64,000 bases of DNA, from contig NZ_CP011797.1 in the NCBI RefSeq assembly GCF_002795845.1, positions 519,501 through 583,500 of the forward strand, read 5' to 3'. This document shows, in pieces, positions 33,896 to 43,841 of this stretch. Every line of letters starts with the position of its first letter. Positions within the stretch are counted from its first letter, which is position 1. This DNA is from Reinekea forsetii (GTDB taxonomy: Bacteria > Pseudomonadota > Gammaproteobacteria > Pseudomonadales > Natronospirillaceae). A model generated the notes under the pieces. It was not told the origin of the DNA. It saw nothing but the letters and a program-made list of their open reading frames with translations, and did not search any database. The position numbers and the translations under genes were made by a program.

Positions 33896-35617
33896 CTAAG
33901 CCCCCCCCGCCGTGAGTTGCGCGAAGTGCCGATTGATCTGACGAATCTGTTCCGTACTTTGCGCGGCCGGGACCGATATTTCGAGCAGGGTCGCGGTGCC
34001 CGGATGCATCGCCCGATCGATCTGTTCGTCCAATTCGCTTAAGTTCGTCGGGCGAGCATAGGCCAGATGAAACTGGGCCGCCGCCGCGGCAAAGTCGAGA
34101 TCGTGTGGACATTGAAAAAAGTCTCGATGAAGCGCGCCCAATTGGGCCGCCGGCAGCAGGTTAAAGATGGCACCGCCATTGTTGTTTAACACCAACACCA
34201 GAATGGCCTGGCCGGTTCGGGCTGCAACTCGGTTCACCAGGGCCAGACTATTTAGGTCATAGAGCGTCGAGGTATCGCCGATTACCAAGACCAGCGGCTC
34301 GACCGCGGTCGCAGCGACGCCAGCGGCCGTGGCCACTAGACCGTCGATACCACTGGCCCCCCTGTTGCTGAACACCGGGTAGGCGAGCGCCGGCTCGGCA
34401 TACATATCGAGCAAGCGGATACTCAGACTGTTGCCGGCGAACAGCCGACAAGTGGCGGGCAGTTGTTGCACCAGTCGGGTCACCGCGCTGATTTCGCTCA
34501 GCTCACTGCCGATCAGAGCCGGCAGCTGCGCCGCGGCACGTTTATTCCAGCTCTGCAGGGCCGCCACGACTTCTGCACACGGTGGCCAGCCGAGTGGCAG
34601 TGCGGCCAACTCGCGCAGGAAGTCGGGTAAGCTCTGCTGCCGCTGCTGGGCCCGGTGGTTGGGATCGAGATAGTCGCGCTGGCCATCGACTATGAGATGC
34701 TCGCCGTTAAAGGTTCCGAGCCAGGCCAATAGGCGCTTACTGATGAGCTGGCCGGAGAATTGAATGACCCGCTCGAATCGGTTTAGCGTTTGCACGAAAT
34801 GCGCGTTATTCAATAGCAGATCGGCATAGTGAATAACCCACTCGGACGGGTGCAGGCGAAGCTGACTGTTTAGATCGGCCAGGATCGGTAGCCGATAATG
34901 TTGGCAATATTCCAGCAAGCGGGCCGCCTCACTTGGACTGAGCCGACCGGCGACAATCAGGGTTTGGTGGGGCGTCGCCAAGTCCACGTCGGCTTGGGCC
35001 CTGCGCGGCATGGATCTGCTGAGCGTAAAGGCCGGTAAGGCCGGTAAAGCCATGACGCAGTCTTGCGGTGCCTCGCTCGGATACAGCGGCGCACGAAACG
35101 GGCAGTTTAGATGCACCGGGCCCGCTTGATTCAACAACCGATCCAAGGCGGGTAGCCAATGCTCAAAAGCGCTATCGGCATCAGGGGTTGGCAGCGACAG
35201 TTGCTCGAGCACCTGGCTGCCAAACAGCTGGCGTTGGTCGATGGCCTGATTGGCGCCGCACCCGAGCAGCTCATCGGGGCGATCAGCACTGATCACAATC
35301 AGTGCTGTATGGCAGTGCCGGGCCTCGACCACGGCGGGCAGTAAATTGGCCACCGCCGTGCCTGAAGTGGTCAGGATGGCCACCGGTTGGGTAAGGGCTT
35401 TACTTAGACCGAGCGCGAAGAAGCCCAGGCCGCGTTCATCGAAATGCGAGTGCACAACCAGATCTGGATGCGCCTGAGTCAGTTCAACCAGGGCCAGCAC
35501 CAGTGGTGCACTGCGCGAGCCCGGTGCCAGACACACCTGGCGTACGCCACGGGCATAGAGCCGACTCAGAATTAGCTGGCTCCAGACCTGGTTGAGCGTG
35601 CGCAGTGGTCGACTCAT
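33896..35617 (-). CDS. menD: SEPHCHC synthase (MenD)
   Basis: 573 residues. This ThDP-dependent enzyme adds the succinyl semialdehyde unit from 2-oxoglutarate to isochorismate. The N-terminal CLAPGSRSAPL, HFDERGLGFFALG with the ThDP-activating Glu, TSGTAVANLLPAVVEA, and the cofactor motif VIGDTSTLYDLNSLAL are visible. ATG 35617 overlaps the menF stop (ATGA). The frame continues 33 codons further into menF without need. Confidence 0.95.
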   Translation of the reverse strand: MSRPLRTLNQVWSQLILSRLYARGVRQVCLAPGSRSAPLVLALVELTQAHPDLVVHSHFDERGLGFFALGLSKALTQPVAILTTSGTAVANLLPAVVEARHCHTALIVISADRPDELLGCGANQAIDQRQLFGSQVLEQLSLPTPDADSAFEHWLPALDRLLNQAGPVHLNCPFRAPLYPSEAPQDCVMALPALPAFTLSRSMPRRAQADVDLATPHQTLIVAGRLSPSEAARLLEYCQHYRLPILADLNSQLRLHPSEWVIHYADLLLNNAHFVQTLNRFERVIQFSGQLISKRLLAWLGTFNGEHLIVDGQRDYLDPNHRAQQRQQSLPDFLRELAALPLGWPPCAEVVAALQSWNKRAAAQLPALIGSELSEISAVTRLVQQLPATCRLFAGNSLSIRLLDMYAEPALAYPVFSNRGASGIDGLVATAAGVAATAVEPLVLVIGDTSTLYDLNSLALVNRVAARTGQAILVLVLNNNGGAIFNLLPAAQLGALHRDFFQCPHDLDFAAAAAQFHLAYARPTNLSELDEQIDRAMHPGTATLLEISVPAAQSTEQIRQINRHFAQLTAGGA

Positions 35618-37035
35618 TGCTCGATTAGCTCCAGCAGCGTCTGCAGCTTGGACTCGAGTTCGTACCACTCCTGTTCGGCAACCGAGCCGTCGACGATGCC
35701 GACCCCGGAGTAGCAAAAGAGCCGATTGTCACGGCACAGGGCCGAGCGAATGGCGACAGCAAATTCTGCCCCAGCGTCCGATACAACCCCCACCGCGCCG
35801 CTATACCAGCCGCGTTCAACCGGTTCCAATCGATCGATCAGGTCTTTGGCTGCCTGACGTGGATAACCGCATACCGCCGGGGTTGGATGCAAGGCCTGCA
35901 CCAGTTGGTGATTGGCCACGCCAGGCTGTAGGTTGGCCTGAATCGGCTGACAAAGGTGTTGAATCGCCGACAATTTAAGAACATGGGCTTTATGCTCGGT
36001 ATCGATCTCGGTACAGAAGGGCGCCAGCTGCTGGCCGATAAAATCACTCACCAGCCGGTGCTCGCGACGCAGCTTTGGATCGGTCAATAATTGTCGACCG
36101 TAGAATAAGTCGTCGGCACGATTGCGCCCGCGCGGCAGGGTGCCGGCAATGGCCTCGGTATCGAGCCGTTGATGGCGGCGGACAAAAAGCCGTTCGGGTG
36201 AACAGCCCAAGAAGCGGGTGCCGGACTGACTCAGTAGGAAGCTGAAACTGGCGGGGTTGAGGTCGCGCCAGCGGCTTAAGAGGTCGGGTAAGTTGGCCGC
36301 ATGGGCCAAGCGCAGGTCGACCCGGCGCGCCAACACGGCCTTTTGAATCTGGCCGTTCGCAATCGCGCTGAGGGTTTGCGCCACCCGATCACGCCAGGCC
36401 GCCAGACTCAGGCTGTCCTGACGATGGACAATGGCATTTTTTGCGACCGGTTTGGGTGGGGTATCGAAGCACAGACCGGCCAACAGTTGGGTCAGCCTTT
36501 TGGTCTGCTGGTGCCAACTGCTGCGCGTCGCGCTGTAGAGATTAAAGCCGAGCTCGAATTGACCGTGCCGTTGCTGCACAAAGCACAGTGGTGCTTGAAA
36601 GCTGACGGCCTTAAAAGCCTGCCAAGGCCCTGTCATGCCGCTGTCAAAGCCTATCCCGCCTAAAAAAACGGCACCCGTTCCGATGCTACTGGCCTGCTCA
36701 AGTGCCGTCTTGATGTCGGCCATAACTCGGTCGACCTGGCTGAACTCGGTGGCCTCAATCACCAATGCCCGATCCAAGCCGGCCAGAGCAAACTGACTGT
36801 CCCGATTTTGCCAATAGGATTGCTCCGGGTGCGGGTTGTCGGCCAACCATCCGAGCAGATCGATAGCGGGTATGTCGATCGAGATATGAATCAGTTGATT
36901 TAGACTGGGGGTTAATTGGGCTAGGCGACTTGTCAATTGGTGCACTGCCCGTTGAAAGGCGTTCTTTGGCCCGTTGGTCAGTGCAGGCTTGGGCCGGAGC
37001 TGAGGCCGACCCGACTCTAAATATTGTTCAGACAT
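35614..37035 (-). CDS. menF: isochorismate synthase
   Basis: 473 residues of the chorismate-binding family (MenF/EntC). It isomerises chorismate to isochorismate, the first committed step to menaquinone. The family core has KAVLARRVDLR, PERLFVRR, ETEAIAGTLPRG, EHRLVSDFI and HPTPAVCGYPRQAA. It is the first gene of menFDHBCE, with an AAGGG ribosome site before ATG 37035. No menA is present in the window. Confidence 0.93.
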   Translation of the reverse strand: MSEQYLESGRPQLRPKPALTNGPKNAFQRAVHQLTSRLAQLTPSLNQLIHISIDIPAIDLLGWLADNPHPEQSYWQNRDSQFALAGLDRALVIEATEFSQVDRVMADIKTALEQASSIGTGAVFLGGIGFDSGMTGPWQAFKAVSFQAPLCFVQQRHGQFELGFNLYSATRSSWHQQTKRLTQLLAGLCFDTPPKPVAKNAIVHRQDSLSLAAWRDRVAQTLSAIANGQIQKAVLARRVDLRLAHAANLPDLLSRWRDLNPASFSFLLSQSGTRFLGCSPERLFVRRHQRLDTEAIAGTLPRGRNRADDLFYGRQLLTDPKLRREHRLVSDFIGQQLAPFCTEIDTEHKAHVLKLSAIQHLCQPIQANLQPGVANHQLVQALHPTPAVCGYPRQAAKDLIDRLEPVERGWYSGAVGVVSDAGAEFAVAIRSALCRDNRLFCYSGVGIVDGSVAEQEWYELESKLQTLLELIEQ

Positions 37036-37778
37036 ATATCCCTTGCCCTATTTCAATAAGTCAATAAGCGTTACAGCCTAACCACTCGCTCAGATGATTG
37101 CCCTGATCACAGTCAAACCAAGGCTAATCGGTTCTAGCCAGCGCGGTTGTCTTGGTTGCCGCAGCGCTCGGAGGTCAAAACGAATTAAATTTTGCAGGAG
37201 GCCGCAGACAATTCGCACAGCGCAGGTCTAATAGGGCGCATCCGCCGCCCCTATTTTATAAGTATAGTGATTATTTCGAAAAAAAATGAGTCTGTAATTA
37301 AGTTACTGAATTGGGGTTAAACCGGTACTTTATTTCGTAATATCACCACATGGATTTATACCAAGTGGAAATTTTTTTATGACAAGTTGAACTCTATAGT
37401 GGGTTCATGCAAGGGAACTATTATTAAGGAATAACTGTCAATAAGTTTATAAACAAAGGTGCTCAAGACTGTATCGGCATCTGATCCTAGTCAATTAGTG
37501 CCAGTCTTTTAGGCTCATAAACGGTCTATAATTAAAGCACTGTCAGGATGCAAGCGAGCATCTGTGGCTGTTAGAGGGTATCGGCTAATGTAGTTTTGTT
37601 TCAGCGAGGTGGACTGCCAGGCGGTTTGTCAGTAATTAATTGACGATTTTTGGTTATGAGGGATGGCCGCCACCCTATAGACTGCGCCTACTGAATTCGT
37701 GTTAAAAATCAACGAACAATAGCTGTGGAAACCCAATGCCTGGCTCAGTAATAGTTTACTCAATCATGGAGAATCATT
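37036..37778 (+). promoter_or_regulatory. long divergent regulatory gap between menF and pckA
   Basis: 743 bases without a gene between divergent menF and pckA. The middle (about 37250-37460) is clearly AT-rich. A perfect TATAAT lies at 37527-37532 on the plus strand, but without a good -35 box and far from pckA. I see no RNA gene, no strong hairpin and no repeat. The length suggests multiple regulatory inputs to both operons. Confidence 0.4.
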
Positions 37779-39320
37779 ATGAATGCCAACACACAATTTG
37801 TTCACGTTGACTTACCGACCACCAAGTTGCTTGAAATTGCCGTGCGCAAAGAAGAGGGTCAATTTGCCGCCAATGGCGCCTTTGTTGCCGTAACCGGTGA
37901 GCGAACCGGTCGTTCGCCTAAAGATCGCTTTATCGTTGACGATGCTGAGATCCGTGACCAGGTGCAATGGGGTCCCATCAACCAGCCCTTTGCGGTCAAC
38001 AAATTTGATGCCCTATGGCACCGAGTGACGCAATACCTGGCAGACAAAGAGCAGTTTGTCGGTCACCTGGAAGTGGGTTCCGCCGCTGAACACATGCTGC
38101 CGTTGCGCGTTACCACCGAGCGGGCTTGGCATCAAATTTTTGCTCGCAATCTCTTTATTGTCCCAGAGCAGTGGAACAGCAACGACAAGCCGGCTTGGGA
38201 AGTACTCAATGTCCCGGGTTTTGTCTGCGATCCGGAACGCGATGGTACGCACAGCGATGGCGTCGTAATTGTCTGTTTCGCCCAGCGCAAAGTGTTGGTC
38301 GCGGGCCTGCAGTACGCCGGTGAAATGAAGAAGTCGTTGTTTTCGGTACAAAACTTTCTCTTACCCGCCAAAGATGTATTACCCATGCATTGTTCGGCCA
38401 ACGTCGGCGAAGATGGCAAAACCTCGCTGTTCTTTGGCCTGTCGGGCACCGGCAAGACCACGCTTAGCGCGGACCCAGAACGCTTTTTGATTGGCGATGA
38501 CGAGCACGGCTGGGGTCCGGGTATCGTGTTTAATATCGAAGGCGGCTGCTATGCCAAGACCATCGATCTGAGTCAAAAGAACGAACCGATGATCTGGGAC
38601 GCCATTCACTTCGGCACTATCCTGGAAAACGTCGTTTTGGACGAGCAGCGGGTACCGGACTACACCGATGTATCCTTGAGCCAGAACGGCCGTGCGGCCT
38701 ATCCGCTCAGCCATATCGGCAAGCGTCAGCTGTCCAACCAGGGGGCTGAGCCGAACGCGGTGGTGTTTTTAACCTGCGATCTCAATGGCGTCTTGCCACC
38801 GGTTTCCAAGCTGACCAAAGAAGCGGCGGCCTATTACTTCCTCAGCGGCTACACCGCGCTGGTGGGTTCAACCGAAGTGGGCATGGGCACAGGGATCAAG
38901 TCGACCTTTTCGACCTGTTTCGGCGCACCGTTCTTTCCGCGTCCGGCCGGCGTATATGCCGAGCTGCTGATGAAGCGCATCGTCGCTAGCGGCGCGGCCG
39001 TCTATATGGTCAATACCGGCTGGACCGGCGGACCGTTCGGTGTCGGCAAACGCTTCGATATCCCGACCACTCGGGCGCTGATTTCGGCGATCACCAGCGG
39101 TGCGCTTCAAGACGCCCCAACCGAGCATGTGGCGGAATTGAATCTGGATATTCCACTTTCCGTTCCGGGCGTTGACAGCGGACTGCTCAATCCGAGACTC
39201 ACTTGGTCCGATCCAGCGGCCTTCGATGAGCGAGCCAAACTGCTGGCCCAGGAGTTTCACGCGAACTTCGCCAAATACCAAGTCAGCGATGCCATTGTGC
39301 AGGCCGGGCCGAAAGTTTAG
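37779..39320 (+). CDS. pckA: phosphoenolpyruvate carboxykinase (ATP)
   Basis: 513 residues. PckA converts oxaloacetate plus ATP to PEP, CO2 and ADP, the entry to gluconeogenesis. It has the N-terminal [13 protein letters not shown], the P-loop [14 protein letters not shown], the metal site IGDDEHGWG and [15 protein letters not shown]. The preceding aatcatggagaatcattATG has GGAG at good spacing. A terminator follows at once. Oxaloacetate made by the aromatic pathway encoded downstream could be one of its substrates. Confidence 0.97.
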   Translation: MNANTQFVHVDLPTTKLLEIAVRKEEGQFAANGAFVAVTGERTGRSPKDRFIVDDAEIRDQVQWGPINQPFAVNKFDALWHRVTQYLADKEQFVGHLEVGSAAEHMLPLRVTTERAWHQIFARNLFIVPEQWNSNDKPAWEVLNVPGFVCDPERDGTHSDGVVIVCFAQRKVLVAGLQYAGEMKKSLFSVQNFLLPAKDVLPMHCSANVGEDGKTSLFFGLSGTGKTTLSADPERFLIGDDEHGWGPGIVFNIEGGCYAKTIDLSQKNEPMIWDAIHFGTILENVVLDEQRVPDYTDVSLSQNGRAAYPLSHIGKRQLSNQGAEPNAVVFLTCDLNGVLPPVSKLTKEAAAYYFLSGYTALVGSTEVGMGTGIKSTFSTCFGAPFFPRPAGVYAELLMKRIVASGAAVYMVNTGWTGGPFGVGKRFDIPTTRALISAITSGALQDAPTEHVAELNLDIPLSVPGVDSGLLNPRLTWSDPAAFDERAKLLAQEFHANFAKYQVSDAIVQAGPKV

Positions 39321-39335
39321 CCGCTCGCAGCCAGC

Positions 39336-39362
39336 AAAAGTCCGCCTCGTGCGGGCTTTTTT
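39336..39362 (+). terminator. rho-independent terminator of pckA
   Basis: Ten-base stem (AAAAGTCCGC with GCGGGCTTTT, one G-U pair), a five-base loop and a T-run. It sits between converging pckA and the LysR gene. Confidence 0.85.
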
Positions 39363-39366
39363 GGCT

Positions 39367-40602
39367 CTAGGATTCGCTATCGGTCAAGGCGCTGCTAAGA
39401 TTGCGGACTATTGCTAAAAACAGTTTCTGAGTGGTGCTTGGATGCCAGTCTTTACGGGTGGTAATGCCAATCGGCCGATCGGTGTTAGCCAAATCGAAAT
39501 CGATGACCGTCATTAACCCAAATTCCTCCTCTTGCTTAATTTGGTGGCGGGAAATAAAGGTTAATCGATTGCTGTCTAGCAGCAGTTGGCGAATCACAAT
39601 TTGCGAGCTGCATTCGATCAGCCCCTTGTACACAGCTGGTTGTTGGGCGGCAATGAGTTGATCGAACATGGCGCGTGCCGGCGTACCCTGGCGCGGTACG
39701 ACCCAGCCATACTGGCCTAACTCGGCCAGGCTCGGTTGAGTACTTTGCGTCAAGGGGTGTTGGGCTCGGCCAACAATCGACAGGGGCGTTAAAAATAGCG
39801 TTTCCTGCTCGATGTCGGTACTCGGTAGGGGTATGCGCAGCGCGCCGATTAATAGATCGAGTTCACCGCGTAACAGTCGCTGAAGTTGATCGTCATAGTG
39901 GCCTTCGACAATCTCAATGCGGATTTCGGGCTTCAGTTGTGCCAGTCGGTTGATCGCCGCAGGCAATATATAGGTGCGTGCCAGCGGCATGGATCCGACG
40001 GTGATCTTGGTGGTGTCGGTACCGTTCAATTCACCTAGCTCATATTGAGCCAAATCCAGCTCACGCAGTGCTAACTGGGCAAAACGGGTGAGGCGCCGCG
40101 CCGCCTTGGTCAGTGAGATGCCAATACTGGTTTTTTCAAACAGCCTGAGGTTGAGTAGATCTTCCAGGTCGCCGGCGGCGCGATACACTGACGGCTGTGA
40201 CACGCCTAGGTGGCGCGCCGCGGTGCTGTAGCTGGTGGTCTGCAGTAAGGCGAGCAGGGTCCGTACTTGGACGTGTGAGAGCTGGTCTTCGATGGCGATT
40301 TTCGAGCGCGCCTGCGGATGGATCCGTTCGCCACTGCGTAACGCTTCGCGCACGCCCTGTTTTAAATAGTTCAGCGCGCGGGTCACGCGGATTAGATACA
40401 GGTCACCGGCGTCGGTCAGAAACATACCGTTATGGCGGCGTAAAAAAAGTGGCATGCCGAGGTAGGTCTCCAGCCGGGCGATGGCCTGAGTCACGGCCGA
40501 CTGGGTGAGGAAGATGTTTTCTGCAGCCGCCTTGACGCTATGCAATTGGGCGGTTTCTTTGAAAGCCCGTAAGTGCCTGAAATTCAAAGAAATTATTTTC
40601 AT
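39367..40602 (-). CDS. LysR-family regulator with two tandem HTH domains
   Basis: 411 residues, about 100 more than a usual LysR regulator. Two winged-HTH LysR domains are visible: residues 9-67 (FKETAQLHSVKAAAENIF, QSAVTQAIARLE) and 108-167 (LLALLQTTSYSTAARHLG, QPSVYRAAGDLE). A periplasmic-binding-protein-like effector domain follows (about 190-400). ATG 40602 is the conventional start; an open 50-codon extension to 40752 is AT-rich and probably not translated. It is divergent from the TRAP transporter and aromatic genes, which it likely controls in response to a pathway compound. Confidence 0.85.
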   Translation of the reverse strand: MKIISLNFRHLRAFKETAQLHSVKAAAENIFLTQSAVTQAIARLETYLGMPLFLRRHNGMFLTDAGDLYLIRVTRALNYLKQGVREALRSGERIHPQARSKIAIEDQLSHVQVRTLLALLQTTSYSTAARHLGVSQPSVYRAAGDLEDLLNLRLFEKTSIGISLTKAARRLTRFAQLALRELDLAQYELGELNGTDTTKITVGSMPLARTYILPAAINRLAQLKPEIRIEIVEGHYDDQLQRLLRGELDLLIGALRIPLPSTDIEQETLFLTPLSIVGRAQHPLTQSTQPSLAELGQYGWVVPRQGTPARAMFDQLIAAQQPAVYKGLIECSSQIVIRQLLLDSNRLTFISRHQIKQEEEFGLMTVIDFDLANTDRPIGITTRKDWHPSTTQKLFLAIVRNLSSALTDSES

Positions 40603-40877
40603 GACGCCCCTGTTTGAAGTCTGCAATAAAATAAACTTATAACATAAACTAATACCTTGTAAAGAAAATATGAATGGTATTGCGGTCTGGGAGCACAGAT
40701 ACTTAATAGGTGAATAAAGGCCGGGTTTAAACCGGCCATTCGAGGAGTTCACTTAAATCGAGATCCTAGCCGCCCCACACGGCGTCCAGAGTTCTGGCGC
40801 GTAAGGTCTATCGGTCTGGAAAGCCTAAAATCACTCTTATATTAGGGTGCTATAACAAAAATTATGAGGTACTCACG

Positions 40878-41900
40878 ATGAAGAAGCTGTTTTCAACCAC
40901 CCTATTAGTTTGCGCTCTGAGCGGCGCTAGTATCGCCGTCCAGGCCGCTGATGTGACCTTGCGTGTCGGACATTTGTGGCCCGCAGTCGCCGGTCCCCAT
41001 ACTCAATTGATGGATGTTTGGGCGAAAACTATCGAGCTGGAATCCAAAGGCCGCATCAAGGTTGAGGTTTATCCGAGCGGCACGTTGGCCGCGCCACCGG
41101 CTCAATACGATGCGGTTAAGAATCGCATCATGGACGTGACTGCAACGGTACTGGGCTACACCGCAAACCGTTTTCCGCTGACCCAGGTCGTTGAATTGCC
41201 GGGCGTCGTTGAAAATGGCAAGCAGGGTTCTTGTGTGGTCCAGAAGCTATTTGACGAGGGCACCTTGGCCAGTGAATTTACCGATACCCATCCCGTCTTT
41301 ATGTTCACCCACGGTGCCGGTCTGTTCCATGTTAAGGGCGCTTCAATCAAGGAACCAAGCGATCTGAAAGGTCTACGCATTCGCCGTCCGACCACCGTGG
41401 TCGCCGGTATCCTCGAAGAACTGGGTGCTCAGCCAGTTGGTATGGCCGCGCCGGAAAGTTACACCGCTATGCAACGCGGTGTGATCGATGGTGTCGCCTT
41501 GCCGTGGGAAGGCGCCTTGTCGTTCCGCTTGAATGAACTGTCTGATAGCCATACCGAAGTTGGCGGTATGTACACGCTCACCTTTATCGTCACCATGAAC
41601 AATAGCGTCTACGATAGCCTGTCTGCTGAAAACAAAGCAGTGATTGATGCCAATAGCGGCATGGATTGGGCCGTCAAGGCCGGTATGGTATTTGATGATC
41701 TTGATGTGAAGGGTCGTGCTCAAGCCGTAGCGGCCGGTCACGAAATCATTCAGATCGAAGGCGGCACCAATAACCCGGCCTGGAAAGGTCCAGTTGAACG
41801 CGCCAGCAAAGCCTACTTAGACGATCTTGAATCCCGTGGCATCCCCGGTCGTGAGGTCTACGACCGCGCCATCGAACTGAGCGGTGAATGTAAGGCCTAA
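40878..41900 (+). CDS. TRAP transporter substrate-binding protein (DctP family)
   Basis: 340 residues with a signal peptide ending near VQAAD (about 23). The DctP fold shows the family Arg that binds the substrate carboxylate in GLRIRRPTTVVAGILEELGAQPV. It delivers an organic acid to the DctQM permeases. Given the neighbours, an aromatic acid or a pathway dicarboxylate is a reasonable guess. Two hairpins separate it from the small permease gene. Confidence 0.9.
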   Translation: MKKLFSTTLLVCALSGASIAVQAADVTLRVGHLWPAVAGPHTQLMDVWAKTIELESKGRIKVEVYPSGTLAAPPAQYDAVKNRIMDVTATVLGYTANRFPLTQVVELPGVVENGKQGSCVVQKLFDEGTLASEFTDTHPVFMFTHGAGLFHVKGASIKEPSDLKGLRIRRPTTVVAGILEELGAQPVGMAAPESYTAMQRGVIDGVALPWEGALSFRLNELSDSHTEVGGMYTLTFIVTMNNSVYDSLSAENKAVIDANSGMDWAVKAGMVFDDLDVKGRAQAVAAGHEIIQIEGGTNNPAWKGPVERASKAYLDDLESRGIPGREVYDRAIELSGECKA

Positions 41901-41912
41901 GGCCAGCCAGCT

Positions 41913-41981
41913 GAACGATCGCTAGATCGTTCTCAAATACCCTGTCAGCGCAGTGCTTTAATTTAGCCGCTGACAGGTTTT
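41913..41981 (+). promoter_or_regulatory. hairpins between TRAP binding protein and permease genes
   Basis: First stem GAACGATC / GATCGTTC with a GCTA loop (41913-41932). The second stem is ten bases, CCTGTCAGCG / CGCTGACAGG (41941-41950, 41968-41977), followed by TTTTC. The second may act as a partial terminator that lowers permease expression. Confidence 0.7.
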
Positions 41982-42002
41982 CAGTATCACAGGAGTCTTA
42001 CT

Positions 42003-42515
42003 GTGCGTCAGTTGATCGCTACTGTTCGTCTATTATCCTTCTATTTAAACGTGCTGGGTGGTATCTGCCTGGTTTCAATGATGGTGTCGGTGTTAGCCGA
42101 TATCAGCACTCGGACCCTCTTTGGTATGACCGATGGGGCTGTCGATCTGACCTTTACCGGCAGTTTTGAATTGGTGCGCTATGGTCTGTTATTCGCCATG
42201 GTGTTCAGCATGCCCTATTGCCTCGACCGCGGCCAGGTAGTCGTGGAGCTCTTTACCGAAGGCTTATCGGTGGCCACCAAGGCCCGAATAGCAGCCTTTT
42301 TTACCCTGTTTTTTGGCATCTTTGGTGCTCTGATGTGTTATCGATTGTTGCACTCAGCCAGTGCCGCACGGCTGACCGGCGAAACTACCCAGGATTTGCT
42401 GGTGCCGATGAGCTCGATCTACACCGTGGCCGCCGTTGGCATGGCCATGCTCGCCCTGCGCGGTCTATCTCTGGCCTATTCGCTGTGGTACCAACGTGAT
42501 GGAGATGTGGTATGA
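42003..42515 (+). CDS. TRAP transporter small permease (DctQ family)
   Basis: 170 residues with four predicted membrane helices, as in DctQ proteins. The start is GTG 42003, eight bases after AGGAGTC. The last four bases overlap the large permease gene as ATGA. It bridges the binding protein and DctM in the inner membrane. Confidence 0.9.
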   Translation: MRQLIATVRLLSFYLNVLGGICLVSMMVSVLADISTRTLFGMTDGAVDLTFTGSFELVRYGLLFAMVFSMPYCLDRGQVVVELFTEGLSVATKARIAAFFTLFFGIFGALMCYRLLHSASAARLTGETTQDLLVPMSSIYTVAAVGMAMLALRGLSLAYSLWYQRDGDVV

Positions 42516-43801
42516 GTTCCCAATTGATAGGCCTGCTCTGTATGGCCGGTATGCTCGGAGCGATCGCGCTGCGTATGCCCATTGCCCTGGCCATGGCACT
42601 AACCGGTTTTATCGGGTTTGGCTGGGTGGTGGCCTTTGGTCCGGCCGTTTCGATTCTTGAAAGCGGTGCTATGGATACCTTAACCAACTACAGCTTTAGT
42701 CCGATCCCGATGTTTATTTTGATGGGGGTGTTCGCCTCTAAAGCGCGCATGTCGAGCGAGTTGTTTAATGGCGCAAAAACGCTCTTTGGTGCCTGGCGCG
42801 GTGGCATGGCTTTAGCCGCTGTAACCTCTTGTGGCATCTTTTCTGCCATCTCCGGGTCCAGTTTGGCCACCGCCGCCAGCATGGCCAAGGTGGCACTGCC
42901 GGAAATGAAAAAGAATGGCTACGCCTCGTCATTGGCCACGGGCACCTTGGCCGCCGGCGGCACCCTAGGCATTATGATTCCGCCCTCGATCGCGTTGCTG
43001 CTCTATGCCCTGCTGACCGAGCAGTCGGTCGGCGATATGTTTATCGCCGGGGTGATGCCGGGTCTCTTGGGTTTGCTGCTCTATATGGTGGCCATTGCGG
43101 TCACCGTGTGGCTTAAGCCTGAACTGGCGCAGCCAGGTGAAGCAACCACGCTGCGCCAAAAGATTATGGGCCTAAAGGGAGTCTTGCCTTTCGGTCTGGT
43201 CTTCGCGCTGATTATCGGTGGTATTTATGGTGGCATCTTTACGCCCACCGAAGCGGCCGCTGTGGGCGCCTTTGGTACGCTGTTGATTGCTTTGTACCGC
43301 GGTTTATCCTTTCAGGATTTCACTGACGCGGTACAGGAAACCCTGATTATGGCCACACTGATCTTCTTTATGGTGATCGGTGCCAATATCTTCGGCTACT
43401 TTCTGTCCGTGTCGCGGGTGTCCTTTGCCCTAGTCGAACTGGTCGGATCCATGGATCTCAGTCCGGCGCTGATTCTGCTCTGTATCCTGACCCTCTATAT
43501 AGTGCTCGGTATGGTCATGGACAGCATTGCCATGTTGCTGCTTACCGTGCCGGTGGTCTTCCCCCTGGCGATGCAGGCTGGGTTCGACCCGATCTGGTTT
43601 GGTATTATTACGGTGATCACCGTAGAGCTGGGGCTGATTACGCCGCCGATTGGCATGAATGTGTTTGTGATTAAATCGGTCGCAGAGGATGTCAGTATCG
43701 TCGAAATTTTCAAGGGCGTCGTGCCCTTCGTTATATCAGACATAGTGCGCCTCGGACTGATTATCGGCTTTCCATTCCTGGCCCTGGGCCTAGTGAATTA
43801 A
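42512..43801 (+). CDS. TRAP transporter large permease (DctM family)
   Basis: 429 residues with about 12 membrane helices. DctM hallmarks include [49 protein letters not shown]-type text, and [14 protein letters not shown] near the C-terminus. It forms the sodium-driven channel. The aldolase gene follows after 40 bases with an AGGAGG ribosome site, so transport and catabolism are probably co-transcribed. Confidence 0.93.
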   Translation: MSSQLIGLLCMAGMLGAIALRMPIALAMALTGFIGFGWVVAFGPAVSILESGAMDTLTNYSFSPIPMFILMGVFASKARMSSELFNGAKTLFGAWRGGMALAAVTSCGIFSAISGSSLATAASMAKVALPEMKKNGYASSLATGTLAAGGTLGIMIPPSIALLLYALLTEQSVGDMFIAGVMPGLLGLLLYMVAIAVTVWLKPELAQPGEATTLRQKIMGLKGVLPFGLVFALIIGGIYGGIFTPTEAAAVGAFGTLLIALYRGLSFQDFTDAVQETLIMATLIFFMVIGANIFGYFLSVSRVSFALVELVGSMDLSPALILLCILTLYIVLGMVMDSIAMLLLTVPVVFPLAMQAGFDPIWFGIITVITVELGLITPPIGMNVFVIKSVAEDVSIVEIFKGVVPFVISDIVRLGLIIGFPFLALGLVN

Positions 43802-43841
43802 CAACAGACGGGTTGCCGAGCGGCCACCCGAGGAGGCAATT

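Noticed and set aside
37527-37532. TATAAT as the pckA promoter
   Set aside because: No matching -35 box and about 250 bases from the start; could be chance in an AT-rich gap.
40603-40752. Fifty-codon N-terminal extension of the tandem-HTH LysR gene
   Set aside because: Sequence is AT-rich and unlike LysR N-termini; ATG 40602 starts directly before the HTH.
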